DNA from: Lentzea cavernae
Lineage (GTDB): Bacteria; Actinomycetota; Actinomycetes; Mycobacteriales; Pseudonocardiaceae
Assembly: GCF_014653695.1 (NCBI RefSeq)
Contig: NZ_BNAR01000005.1
Coordinates: 62,001 to 126,000, forward strand
Reading direction: 5' to 3'
DNA length: 64,000 nucleotides
Shown here: positions 25,466 through 33,121 of the stretch, piece after piece
Layout of the letters: each line of letters starts with the position of its first letter
Numbering within the stretch: the stretch's first letter is position 1
Notes under the pieces: generated by a model
Database searches by the model: none
The model's input: only the letters and a program-made list of their open reading frames with translations
What the model was told of the DNA's origin: nothing
Position numbers and translations under genes: made by a program

Positions 25466-26332
25466 ATGACGCGCAAGGCAGTCATCACCGCGGGGACCGG
25501 CGGCATCGGGCTCGAAACGGCCCTCGGGCTGGCCGACGCCGGGTATGCCGTCACCGTTGTCGGGCGCAACGCCGAACGCGGCGCGAAGGCCGTCGAGAGG
25601 ATCAACGCCAGGGGAGGGGAGACCGCACGGTTCCTGCAAGCCGACCTCGCCTCGCTCGACGAGGTCCGAACGCTCGCCGCGCTCATCGCCGGCGAAGGGG
25701 AACTGGCCCTGCTGATCAACAACGTCGGCGCCATGTTCCACGACCACACCCAGATCGACGGCGTCGAAGCCTCCTTCGTCGTCAACCACCTCTCGCCCTA
25801 CCTGCTCACCGAATCGCTCCTGCCCGTGCTGACCGGACGCGTCGTCAACGTGACCTCCCGCGCGATCGTCACGGCCAAGAAGGCTTTCGACGCGGTGGAG
25901 CCGCCCGGCGACTACTACGCCTTCCACTGGTACGGGCGCGCCAAGCTCGCGAACCTCGCCTACACCCTCGACCTCGCCCAACGGCACAAGACCATCTCCG
26001 TGCTCGCCGCGGACCCCGGCGCCGCCGCCACCGCCATGACCGACGGCACCCTCACCGACCCCGAGATCGTCTCGCCCGCACTGCGACTGCTGTGGCCACT
26101 GGTCCGCCGCACGTTCGAACGCTCGACCTCCGGACCCGCGACCACGGCGGCCCGGTCCTCGATCCGCGCCGCCACCGACGCCACACTCGCCTCCGGAACG
26201 GTCATCGGACCGCACACCACACCCGTCACACCCCACCGCGCCGCCACCGACCCACGTGTCCAACACGCCGTGCGCGCGCTCAGCGAGAGGCACGCACCAC
26301 TCGTCCACGTTCCGGATGGCGTATCCAATTAG
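25466..26332 (+). CDS. Short-chain dehydrogenase/reductase
   Basis: A 288-residue SDR of the retinol-dehydrogenase/WW-oxidoreductase-like type. Cofactor loop TAGTGGIG is at residues 8-15 (first Gly replaced relative to TGxxxGIG only in spacing), NNVG takes the place of NNAG, Ser is in VNVTSRA and the active pair is YGRAK. The ATG at 25466 has a strong GAGGAG site. A TetR gene begins nine bases downstream and the shared GGAT-N5-ATCC motif points to regulation by that TetR protein. Confidence 0.86.
   Translation: MTRKAVITAGTGGIGLETALGLADAGYAVTVVGRNAERGAKAVERINARGGETARFLQADLASLDEVRTLAALIAGEGELALLINNVGAMFHDHTQIDGVEASFVVNHLSPYLLTESLLPVLTGRVVNVTSRAIVTAKKAFDAVEPPGDYYAFHWYGRAKLANLAYTLDLAQRHKTISVLAADPGAAATAMTDGTLTDPEIVSPALRLLWPLVRRTFERSTSGPATTAARSSIRAATDATLASGTVIGPHTTPVTPHRAATDPRVQHAVRALSERHAPLVHVPDGVSN
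26314..26326. promoter_or_regulatory. GGAT-N5-ATCC operator, copy 3
   Basis: GGATGGCGTATCC covers the last codons of the SDR gene and lies just upstream of TAGGCT (26330-26335), the -10 box of the TetR gene, as expected for autoregulation. Confidence 0.55.
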
Positions 26333-26341
26333 GCTGGTGGC

Positions 26342-26902
26342 ATGACGCCGCAGCGAAAGGACGCCGCCCGCAACTGGGAGCACATCCTCACCGTCGCCAG
26401 AGAACTCGTCGACGAAGGCACCCCGCTGCAGCTCAACGACGTCGCCCGACGCGCAGGACTCGGCGTCGGCACCGTCTACCGCCACTTCCCGACGCCCGAG
26501 GCACTCCTCGAGACCGTCGCCACCCCCTGCCTCGAAGCACTCGTCACCCAAGGCGAAGAAGCACTCGCGCACGACGACCCCTGGACCGCCTTCGCCGACT
26601 ACCTCACCCTGCTCGTCGAAGGCCAGGTCACCGACCCCGCACTCGTCAAAGTCGCCGCCGCCGCGCACGACGTCCTACCGCGAACCACCGAACTCAAGAC
26701 GCAGATCCTCGCCACCGGAGCCAAACTGCTCGCCCGCGCCCGCGACGCCGGCGCCGTCCGCACCGACGTCCAGGACGCCGACCTCGTCCCACTCATGTGC
26801 GGCATCAGCTACGCCACCTACGTCCACAGCACCGACCCCACCCACCGGCACCACGCCGCACGCCGCTACCTCGACACCCTGCTCCGAGGCCTACACGCCT
26901 GA
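26342..26902 (+). CDS. TetR family transcriptional regulator
   Basis: A 186-residue TetR regulator; the DNA-binding domain is LQLNDVARRAGLGVGTVYRHFPT (about 32-54), of the type seen in SbtR-like regulators with a C-terminal TetR_C domain. The ATG is 6 nt after TAGGCT, giving a leaderless transcript, though read-through from the SDR gene is also possible. Three GGAT-N5-ATCC sites in this region suggest it controls the CadD-like gene, the SDR and itself. Confidence 0.88.
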   Translation: MTPQRKDAARNWEHILTVARELVDEGTPLQLNDVARRAGLGVGTVYRHFPTPEALLETVATPCLEALVTQGEEALAHDDPWTAFADYLTLLVEGQVTDPALVKVAAAAHDVLPRTTELKTQILATGAKLLARARDAGAVRTDVQDADLVPLMCGISYATYVHSTDPTHRHHAARRYLDTLLRGLHA

Positions 26903-27688
26903 ACGCGGGGGACCGGCCGCCACAAAAGCCCGCAACTCCTCCAACCCCTCAGCCCCACCATCGGTCAACATCCACGTCACACCCGCGGCCTCGTACTCCG
27001 CCACCTCCGCCGGTAACACCGGCCCACCCCACAGCACGACATCACCGTCCGACGGACCACCCGACGCCACGAAGTCCGCCTTCAACCGAGCGGCGTCCGC
27101 GGGGGAGAGCACCACCAACCCGTCAGGCCCGAACGTCGCCGGCACCACACCCGCCGCATGCTCCGCCGCACGGAACGGCACCGACCGCGGCCACGCGCCA
27201 CCCACCCAGATCGGCACCTCCACCGGCGCGAACCGCACACCCGACACCTCGAACACCGAACCCCGGTGCTCCACCTCAGCGCCCGACAACAACGCCCGCA
27301 CCAACCCGACCCCCTCCGACATCGCCTCCGCACGCGACACCCGCTCGCCGAAGGGGGAGAAGTCCTGCGGCACACCCGCACCCACCCCGAGCACCAACCG
27401 CCCACCCGACAACCGCTGCAAGGTCGACGCCTCCAACGCCACCTTCCACGGCCGCCGACGCCCCAGCGACGTCACCAACGGACCCAGCCGCACCCTCGAC
27501 GTCCGCGCCGCCACCGCACCCAGCGTCACCCAGACGTCCGCCACCACGGGATCACCGGGCACCACCACGTGATCCCACAGGAAGAACCCGTCCCACCCCG
27601 CCGCCTCCGCCTCCACGGCGAGCGACACCAGCACGGACGGATCACCGAGCGACGGACCGAAACCGGGAACGTACAGGGCGTATCGCAT
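26891..27688 (-). CDS. LLM-class flavin-dependent oxidoreductase
   Basis: A 265-residue luciferase-like monooxygenase of the F420/FMN-binding TIM-barrel type: opening MRYALYVPGF, WDGFFLWDHV (the conserved His), RTSRVRLGPLVT and LSGGRLVLGVGAG are all standard. It is shorter than full LLM enzymes (about 300 residues), as in several actinobacterial F420-dependent subfamilies. The ATG at 27688 is the family start; the open frame upstream is not coding-like. It overlaps the TetR gene end by 12 bp. Confidence 0.87.
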   Translation of the reverse strand: MRYALYVPGFGPSLGDPSVLVSLAVEAEAAGWDGFFLWDHVVVPGDPVVADVWVTLGAVAARTSRVRLGPLVTSLGRRRPWKVALEASTLQRLSGGRLVLGVGAGVPQDFSPFGERVSRAEAMSEGVGLVRALLSGAEVEHRGSVFEVSGVRFAPVEVPIWVGGAWPRSVPFRAAEHAAGVVPATFGPDGLVVLSPADAARLKADFVASGGPSDGDVVLWGGPVLPAEVAEYEAAGVTWMLTDGGAEGLEELRAFVAAGPPRSGV

Positions 27689-27755
27689 GCCCCGAGTGTT
27701 GCAAGCACCCCCGACAAGATCATCTGCGAAGCCCTGACCAGGCAAAACCGGGGGA

Positions 27756-28250
27756 CTAGCGCCCCTCGCCGGTCGCGCCGTCGGTCTGCTCCCGCAGGAT
27801 GTCCGCATGCCCTGCATGCCGGGCCGTCTCCGTCAGCACGTGCACCAGAACGTTGAACAGCTTCACGTCCGGACGCGGCCACCACGGCACATGACCAGGG
27901 GAGTCCACCGCAAGAGAAGAGATCGTCGCATCCGAGTGCACCCACACACGCCGATAACGACCAACGATCTCCTCACGCGACTCCGACTCATCCGCCCGCA
28001 TGTCCAGCCCACGCGCCGCCAGGTCGTCCCAGCGCGGCATCGGCTCGGGAAACGGTCGCCCGAACACCTCACCGAAGTACCGGGACTCCGACAACGCCAG
28101 GTGCTTCACCAACCCCAGCAGGTTCGTCCCGGACGCGGTGAGCGGACGCCGGACGTCAGCCTCCGGCAACCCGTCGAGCTTCCACACCATCACCTCGCGC
28201 AGCTCACGCAAATCGCCGTGCAGGTACTCCTTGGCGAAGTCATCGATCAT
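27756..28250 (-). CDS. DinB family protein
   Basis: A 164-residue four-helix-bundle protein of the DinB/DUF664 family. The metal-ligand histidines fit KHLALSE (about residue 51) and ETARHAGHADILRE near the C-terminus. It carries the block RRPLTASGTNLLGLVKH also found in two paralogues at 51174-52348. Actinobacterial members include mycothiol- or bacillithiol-type thiol transferases, but the function here is unknown. The ATG at 28250 is supported by alignment with the paralogues. Confidence 0.82.
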   Translation of the reverse strand: MIDDFAKEYLHGDLRELREVMVWKLDGLPEADVRRPLTASGTNLLGLVKHLALSESRYFGEVFGRPFPEPMPRWDDLAARGLDMRADESESREEIVGRYRRVWVHSDATISSLAVDSPGHVPWWPRPDVKLFNVLVHVLTETARHAGHADILREQTDGATGEGR

Positions 28251-28257
28251 GACCGCA

Positions 28258-28356
28258 GAGCATGGCAGTGAAGCCAGAAGGCGCTCTAACGCCACGGTGA
28301 CGAAACACCTCGAAGTCTTGGATGCGGCAGGAGCGGCTCGCTCAGCGACGCCCTGA
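28258..28356 (+). pseudogene. Possible ArsR regulator remnant
   Basis: A 32-codon stretch reads SNATVTKHLEVLDAAG near its middle, which closely resembles the recognition helix and wing of ArsR-type regulators, then stops after RSATP. There is no start codon in the right place and no C-terminal part, so if real it is a broken gene next to the DinB gene. Confidence 0.35.
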
Positions 28357-28512
28357 GAACATCGAACGACGACAACGGATCGCGCAGCCGACCGCAGCGG
28401 CCGTCAGAACGGTGCCCAGGCAAGAGCGCGCGCCGTCTCACAGCGGCACGCGTCACTGACACGGCCCACAGGGTGATGGGAAAGCCGCGAAGGGAAGGGC
28501 CGAATCCACGTT

Positions 28513-28540
28513 ACTTGACATAATGTAGATTATCGGCAAA
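28513..28540 (-). other. dif: dif-like XerC/XerD recombination site
   Basis: Read on the minus strand, the 28 bp consist of the arm TTTGCCGATAA (28530-28540), centre TCTACA (28524-28529) and arm TTATGTCAAGT (28513-28523). This 11-6-11 layout and about 20 of 28 bases agree with the E. coli dif site. The arm TTATGT..AA is the most conserved XerD-binding half in bacteria. It is AT-rich in a 70% G+C background and coincides with the strand-composition switch and the change of GGGGGAG orientation. Confidence 0.88.
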
Positions 28541-28801
28541 ACGGCGACCTGCGAAGATCGCTTCAGAAGGGGCCGCAACGGCCGTGTTGGCGCGTCTGCA
28601 AGCCGCACCCGGCGGGCAGGCCAGCTGCGCTTGCAGACGCCACAACATCAGATCCACGGCGATGTCGGAGCGCGGTCGACACCGACGTGTCGTCAGTGAG
28701 ACGTACGTGGCGGGGCGCCATTACGCTCACGATCCCCGACAAGTGACGCCACCTGGTCCAGAGCCTTCGTCCGGCGGCCGGAAACCCGGCGAAACGGACA
28801 T

Positions 28802-28829
28802 TTCATGCATAATCGCCATTATCCAGCAC
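28802..28829 (-). other. Second dif-like core site
   Basis: On the minus strand: GTGCTGGATAA, centre TGGCGA, TTATGCATGAA. The inner part ATAAT-N4-ATTAT is identical to that of dif and the 11-6-11 layout is kept, but the outer arms differ (13 of 28 bases identical to dif). It is 41 bp upstream of the recombinase start, in the same orientation as dif, 289 bp away. It could be the recombinase's own site, a scar, or an operator. Confidence 0.45.
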
Positions 28830-28869
28830 AGTGCACGGGATTGTCGGTGGTGTGCGGTACAAGATCCAT

Positions 28870-29829
28870 ATGCACGTGCTCGCCGCCCAGGACGCCTTCT
28901 TCCTCGCCCGCCGGACTCGCAAGGACTCGCCGCACACAACGGCCGCCTACCGGCGAGATCTCTCCGGCGTGAACGCACTCCTGGCCGAGGCCCTCTCCTC
29001 CCCCGTCGAGGACCTCACCATCGGCCACCTCACCGGGGCCCACCTGCGTCAGGCTTTCGGGTTGTTCGCGGACACCCACGCCAAGAGCTCCGTGCTGCGG
29101 GCCTGGTCCACCTGGAACCAGTTCCTGACGTTCTGCGTGGCCGAGGACCTCATCGCCGGCAACCCGATGGGCGCCATCGCCCGTCCCAAGACGCCTCCCC
29201 TGGTCCCCAAGCCGCTGCGGGGTGAGGACACGCCGGAGCAGTTGCTCACGGCCGCGGCGGAGGGTGCGCGGAAGGGTCGTGACCCGTGGCCTGAGCGCGA
29301 CGTGCTGGTGATCGCGCTGGGGCTGGTCGCGGGTTTGCGCAGTGCCGAGATGCGCACGTTGACGCTGGCGAGCGTGGTGGGGCGTGAAGGTGAGCGGCGG
29401 TTGCACGTGAAGGGCAAGGGCAACCGGGATCGGAGTGTTCCGATCGAGCCGCCGATGGAGCGGATCGTGGACGCGTACCTGAAGAGCTGCCGGCAGCGTT
29501 TTCCGCAGGGGCGGTTCGATCGTGAGAGCGCGTTGCTGAGGGATCGGCACGGTGAGCCGATCGGGCGGGGTGGGCTGGAGTACCTGGTGAAGTCGTGTTT
29601 TCGGTGGGCGGGGTTGAACGACCGGGTGCCGACGGGGGCGAATCTGCACGCGTTGCGGCACACGTTCGCGACGAGGCTGGCGGAGGACGGGGCGTCGGCG
29701 AGCGAGATCATGGCGTTGCTGGGGCATGCGAGTTTGGCGACGAGTCAGAACTACATCGAGGCGACGGCGCGGGAGCGGCGGGCCGCGGTGGCGAGCAATC
29801 GGACGTATCGGGCGTTGAAGGACATGTAG
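28870..29829 (+). CDS. Xer-like tyrosine recombinase
   Basis: A 319-residue tyrosine recombinase. An N-terminal SAM-like core-binding domain (about 1-110) is followed by the catalytic domain with Arg157 (AGLRSAE), Lys181/183 (KGKGN), His260-x-x-Arg263 (LHALRHTFAT), His286 (LLGHAS) and nucleophile Tyr295 (SQNYIE). Length and motifs are those of XerC/XerD rather than of large phage integrases. It begins about 330 bp from dif. The ATG at 28870 fits the Xer N-terminus; GTG codons at 28831 and 28852 would add up to 13 residues. Codons are strongly G-ending, like genes downstream. It may be the host dimer-resolution enzyme, a third Xer protein, or one from an integrated element. Confidence 0.88.
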   Translation: MHVLAAQDAFFLARRTRKDSPHTTAAYRRDLSGVNALLAEALSSPVEDLTIGHLTGAHLRQAFGLFADTHAKSSVLRAWSTWNQFLTFCVAEDLIAGNPMGAIARPKTPPLVPKPLRGEDTPEQLLTAAAEGARKGRDPWPERDVLVIALGLVAGLRSAEMRTLTLASVVGREGERRLHVKGKGNRDRSVPIEPPMERIVDAYLKSCRQRFPQGRFDRESALLRDRHGEPIGRGGLEYLVKSCFRWAGLNDRVPTGANLHALRHTFATRLAEDGASASEIMALLGHASLATSQNYIEATARERRAAVASNRTYRALKDM

Positions 29830-29952
29830 CGGTGCTCGAGCGTGGTGCGGGACGCTGGGCTGTGACGTGCAGGCCGGGGGTTGCCCAGTTGCCGGATCGT
29901 TAGGCCGAGTGGGTGACCTGAGAGTGCGAAAACCGCATTTCAGGGGTACCCA

Positions 29953-30783
29953 ATGAGAATGAGATCCGTGTGGCGTGGGGCCATCTCCTTCGGGTTGGTG
30001 ACGATCGCCGTGCGCCTCTACACGGCTGTCGAGGAGCACGACTTCCGTTTCAACCAGGTGCACCGGGAGGACGGCGGGCGCATCAAGTACAAGCGCGTCT
30101 GTTCGGTGTGCGGTGAAGAGGTCGAGTATTCGGAGATCACCAAGGGCTACGAGTTGGACGACGGCCGGATGGTGATCATGGAGAACGAGGACTTCGAGAA
30201 GTTGCCGGTGAAGACCGACAAGTCGATCGACGTCCTGGAGTTCGTGCCGGCGGAGGAGATCGATCCGATCTACTTCCAGAAGACGTATTACCTGGAGCCG
30301 GACAAGGCGGCGGCGCGTCCGTACGTGTTGCTGCGGGACGCGCTGGTGAAGACGGGTCAGCTGGCGGTCGTGAAGATCACGATCCGGCAGAAGGAGACTC
30401 TTGCGACGATTCGGGCGCGGGACGACGTGCTGGTGATGCACACGATGTTGTGGCCGGATGAGATCCGCAAGGCGGAGTTCGACTTCCTCGATCAGGACGT
30501 CGAGGTGCGGCCGCAGGAGTTGAAGATGGCGACGTCGCTGGTGGAGTCGATGGCGGGTGACTTCGATCCGGACACGTTCACCGACGACTACCGGGACGCG
30601 TTGGAGAAGGTGATCGCGGCGAAGGCGGAGGGTGCGGAGTTGCCCGAGCAGCCGGAGGCCGAGGAGAAGGGTGATGTCATCGATCTGATGACGGCCCTGG
30701 AGCGCAGTGTGGAGAAGGCGAAGGCCGGGCGGAAGGGTGCGGAGAAGAAGTCCGCGCCGAAGAAGAAGGCCTCGTCGGCGTAG
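29953..30783 (+). CDS. ku: Ku protein (non-homologous end joining)
   Basis: A 276-residue bacterial Ku homologue, which forms a homodimeric ring on DNA ends and recruits LigD. The start MRSVWRGAISFGLV and the core FNQVHREDGGRIKYKRVC are diagnostic. After the minimal Ku core, the C-terminal tail is Lys-rich (KAKAGRKGAEKKSAPKKK), a feature known to aid DNA binding and LigD stimulation. The stop codon TAG is immediately followed by the ATG of the ligase gene, so the two are coupled. The operon lies just beyond the terminus. Confidence 0.95.
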   Translation: MRMRSVWRGAISFGLVTIAVRLYTAVEEHDFRFNQVHREDGGRIKYKRVCSVCGEEVEYSEITKGYELDDGRMVIMENEDFEKLPVKTDKSIDVLEFVPAEEIDPIYFQKTYYLEPDKAAARPYVLLRDALVKTGQLAVVKITIRQKETLATIRARDDVLVMHTMLWPDEIRKAEFDFLDQDVEVRPQELKMATSLVESMAGDFDPDTFTDDYRDALEKVIAAKAEGAELPEQPEAEEKGDVIDLMTALERSVEKAKAGRKGAEKKSAPKKKASSA

Positions 30784-32226
30784 ATGGCCGGGCTCGGCGA
30801 GTACCGGCGCAAGCGGGATCCGGCCAGGACGCCGGAGCCCGTTCCGGGTGCTGGGGATCTTCCGCGTGGTGACGATGACACGTTCGTGATCCAGGAGCAT
30901 CACGCGAGCAGCCTGCATTGGGACGTGCGGTTGGAGCGTGGTGGTGTTCTGGTGTCGTGGGCGGTGCCGAAGGGGTTGCCGCCGACGACGGATGTGGTGC
31001 GGCTCGCGGTGCACACCGAGGACCATCCGCTGGAGTACGCGGAGTTCTCCGGGGAGATCCCGAAGGGTGAGTACGGCGGCGGCGAGATGTTCCTGTGGGA
31101 CCGCGGCCGCTACGAGACGGTGAAGTGGTCGGACCGCGAGGTCGACGTGGTCTTGCACGGGCAGCGTGTGCAGGGGCAGTTCGTGTTCTTCCGGTCGGGC
31201 AAGGACGGGAAGAACTGGATGGTGAAGCGGCGTCATGCCGCGGCGCGTCCGGACTGGGAGGTGCTGCCGGAGCAGGTCAAGCCGATGCTGGCGGTGCCGG
31301 GGCCTCTCCCCCAGGACGGTGATGATCTCTGGGCGTACGAGTTCAAGTGGGACGGTGTGCGGGCGATCCTGCGGGTGGAGGGTGGCCGGGTGCAGGCGTG
31401 GTCGCGTCTGGGCAACGACATCACGGTCGCGTACCCCGAACTGCAGGGCGTGGGTGAGCAGCTGGGGGCGACGGAGGCTCTGCTGGACGGGGAGATCGTC
31501 GCGTTGCAGAACGGCCGGCCGAGTTTCAGCGCGTTGCAGAACCGGATGCACGTGACGAAGTCGGAGGCGGCGCGCCGGGCGGCGCGTCAGTACCCGGTGA
31601 CGTTGCTGTTGTTCGACCTGTTGCACCTGGACGGCACGTCGACGTTGTCCCTGCCTTTTCGGCAGCGTCGTGAGTTGTTGCGGGAGCTGGATCTGAGGGG
31701 TTCGCACTGGATGACTCCCCCGTCCTACGACGAGGACGGTGCGGCGGTGCTGGCGGCGAGTCGTGAGCAGGGGTTGGAGGGGGTGGTCGCGAAGCGGCTG
31801 GATTCGCCGTATCAGCCCGGGACGCGGTCGCCGGTGTGGCGCAAGATCACCGATCTGATGGCGCAGGAGGTGGTGATCGGTGGCTGGCGGATGGGTGAAG
31901 GCAAGCGTGCGGGGGTGATCGGCGCGTTGTTGCTGGGTATCCCGCGTGATGGCGGGCTGGCGTTCGCGGGGTCGGTGGGCACGGGGTTCAACGACGCGGA
32001 GCTGGCGGTGCTGACGCCGCGGTTGAAGGCGTTGGCGCGCAGGTCGTCGCCGTTCGTGACGGAGATGCCGCGGGAGCGGTCGAGGGGCGCGAAGTGGGTG
32101 GAGCCGGAGTTGGTGGCCGAGGTGGTGTTCCGGCAGTGGACGCCGGACGGGCGGATGCGGTTTCCGGCGTGGCGGGGTTTGCGGCCGGACAAGACTCCTG
32201 GGGAGGTGCGTCGGGTTGAGCAGTGA
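30784..32226 (+). CDS. ligD: LigD-type DNA ligase with 3'-phosphoesterase domain
   Basis: A 480-residue protein with two LigD domains: an N-terminal 3'-phosphoesterase (His39, His45, Asp47, Arg49 in EHHASSLHWDVRL, and His81) that cleans 3' ends, then an ATP-dependent ligase with adenylated Lys188 in FKWDGVRA and the OB-fold ending in WRGLRPDK. The polymerase domain found in one-piece LigD is encoded by the next gene. It works with Ku in double-strand-break end joining in the cytoplasm. Confidence 0.93.
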   Translation: MAGLGEYRRKRDPARTPEPVPGAGDLPRGDDDTFVIQEHHASSLHWDVRLERGGVLVSWAVPKGLPPTTDVVRLAVHTEDHPLEYAEFSGEIPKGEYGGGEMFLWDRGRYETVKWSDREVDVVLHGQRVQGQFVFFRSGKDGKNWMVKRRHAAARPDWEVLPEQVKPMLAVPGPLPQDGDDLWAYEFKWDGVRAILRVEGGRVQAWSRLGNDITVAYPELQGVGEQLGATEALLDGEIVALQNGRPSFSALQNRMHVTKSEAARRAARQYPVTLLLFDLLHLDGTSTLSLPFRQRRELLRELDLRGSHWMTPPSYDEDGAAVLAASREQGLEGVVAKRLDSPYQPGTRSPVWRKITDLMAQEVVIGGWRMGEGKRAGVIGALLLGIPRDGGLAFAGSVGTGFNDAELAVLTPRLKALARRSSPFVTEMPRERSRGAKWVEPELVAEVVFRQWTPDGRMRFPAWRGLRPDKTPGEVRRVEQ

Positions 32227-33088
32227 CGCGACCGTACGGGTCGAGGACCGGGTGGTGAAGCTGACGAACCTGGACAAGGTGCTGTATCCGGGGTTCGGGT
32301 TCACCAAGGGTGAGGTGATCGATTACTACACCCGGATCGCGCCGGTGCTGCTCCCCCACCTCAAGGACCGTCCGGTGACGCTCAAGCGCTTCCCCAACGG
32401 GGTGGACGGGAAGTGGTTCTTCGAGAAGAACGCGCCGGAGCACCGTCCTGACTGGGTGCGCACGATGCGGCTGGAGTCGCCGGGCAGCACGAAGGGCAAC
32501 GAGACGGTCAACTACGTGATGGTGGACGAGTTGGCGACGTTGGTGTGGCTGGCGAACCTGGCGGCGCTGGAGTTGCACGTGCCGCAGTGGACGGTGGGGC
32601 CGCGTGGGGGCAAGCGGGATCCTGATCTGCTGGTGTTCGACCTGGATCCGGGTGCGCCGGCGACGATCGTGGAGTGCGCGCGGGTGGCGGAGCGGATCCG
32701 GGTGGTGCTCGACGACGACGGTGTGGACTGCTGGGCGAAGACGTCGGGCAACAAGGGGATGCAGGTGTACGCGTACGCGCCGGCGAAGGACACGTCGGAG
32801 TACGCGAAGGCGGTGGCGCAGCGGTTGGCGCAGGAGCATCCGGAGCTGGTCGTGTCGACGATGGCGAAGGCGCAGCGCACCGGGAAGGTGCTCATCGACT
32901 GGTCGCAGAACAACACGGCGAAGACGACGGTGGCGCCGTACTCGTTGCGGGCCCGGGAGCGTCCGGCGGTGTCGGCGCCGGTGACGTGGGACGAGGTCGA
33001 GGACTGCGAGGTCGTGGAGGACCTGTTGTTCCTCGCGGACGAGGTGCTGGAGCGGGTTGCTTCGGCGGGTGACCTGTTCGGGAGTTGA
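32216..33088 (+). CDS. LigD polymerase-domain protein (primase-polymerase)
   Basis: A 290-residue stand-alone LigD polymerase of the archaeo-eukaryotic primase family, which adds ribo- or deoxynucleotides at breaks before sealing. Metal-binding Asp142 and Asp144 are in LLVFDLDPG; the ligand-binding SGNKGMQVY and IDWSQNN motifs follow. The start is TTG at 32216, overlapping the ligase gene by 11 nt, with GGGGAGG (32200-32206) as ribosome binding site. Ku, ligase/nuclease and polymerase are therefore made from one three-gene operon. Confidence 0.93.
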   Translation: MSSDATVRVEDRVVKLTNLDKVLYPGFGFTKGEVIDYYTRIAPVLLPHLKDRPVTLKRFPNGVDGKWFFEKNAPEHRPDWVRTMRLESPGSTKGNETVNYVMVDELATLVWLANLAALELHVPQWTVGPRGGKRDPDLLVFDLDPGAPATIVECARVAERIRVVLDDDGVDCWAKTSGNKGMQVYAYAPAKDTSEYAKAVAQRLAQEHPELVVSTMAKAQRTGKVLIDWSQNNTAKTTVAPYSLRARERPAVSAPVTWDEVEDCEVVEDLLFLADEVLERVASAGDLFGS

Positions 33089-33121
33089 TATTCTGGCCGA
33101 CTGCCTACGAGGGGGTCTGCC

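Larger units (their letters stand above)
1159..27359 (+). repeat. GGGGGAG heptamers, + strand, left of dif
   Basis: Exact GGGGGAG on the + strand, found by eye at 1159, 1926, 3241, 10381, 15694, 18855, 21841, 21862, 27101 and 27353. They occur in genes on either strand, mostly not as ribosome binding sites. I found no CTCCCCC on this strand in the interval. All point towards dif. Confidence 0.6.
28251..28869. other. Terminus intergenic region with dif
   Basis: About 620 bp with no intact gene. It contains a possible ArsR gene remnant (28258-28356), the dif-like site (28513-28540) and a second dif-like core (28802-28829). The rest has no repeat or gene that I can support. Confidence 0.6.

Noticed and set aside
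1159-27359. GGGGGAG as ribosome binding sites
   Set aside because: Most copies are inside genes, often on the non-coding strand, far from start codons.
26092-27759. A 555-residue Pro/Thr/Arg-rich + strand frame
   Set aside because: Crosses the SDR, TetR and LLM genes in another frame; no coding features.
28819-32307. A 1162-residue open frame on the minus strand across the recombinase, Ku and LigD genes
   Set aside because: It is antisense to well-identified genes, low in complexity (Arg/Pro/His/Leu) and only reflects the third-position G bias of the + strand genes.
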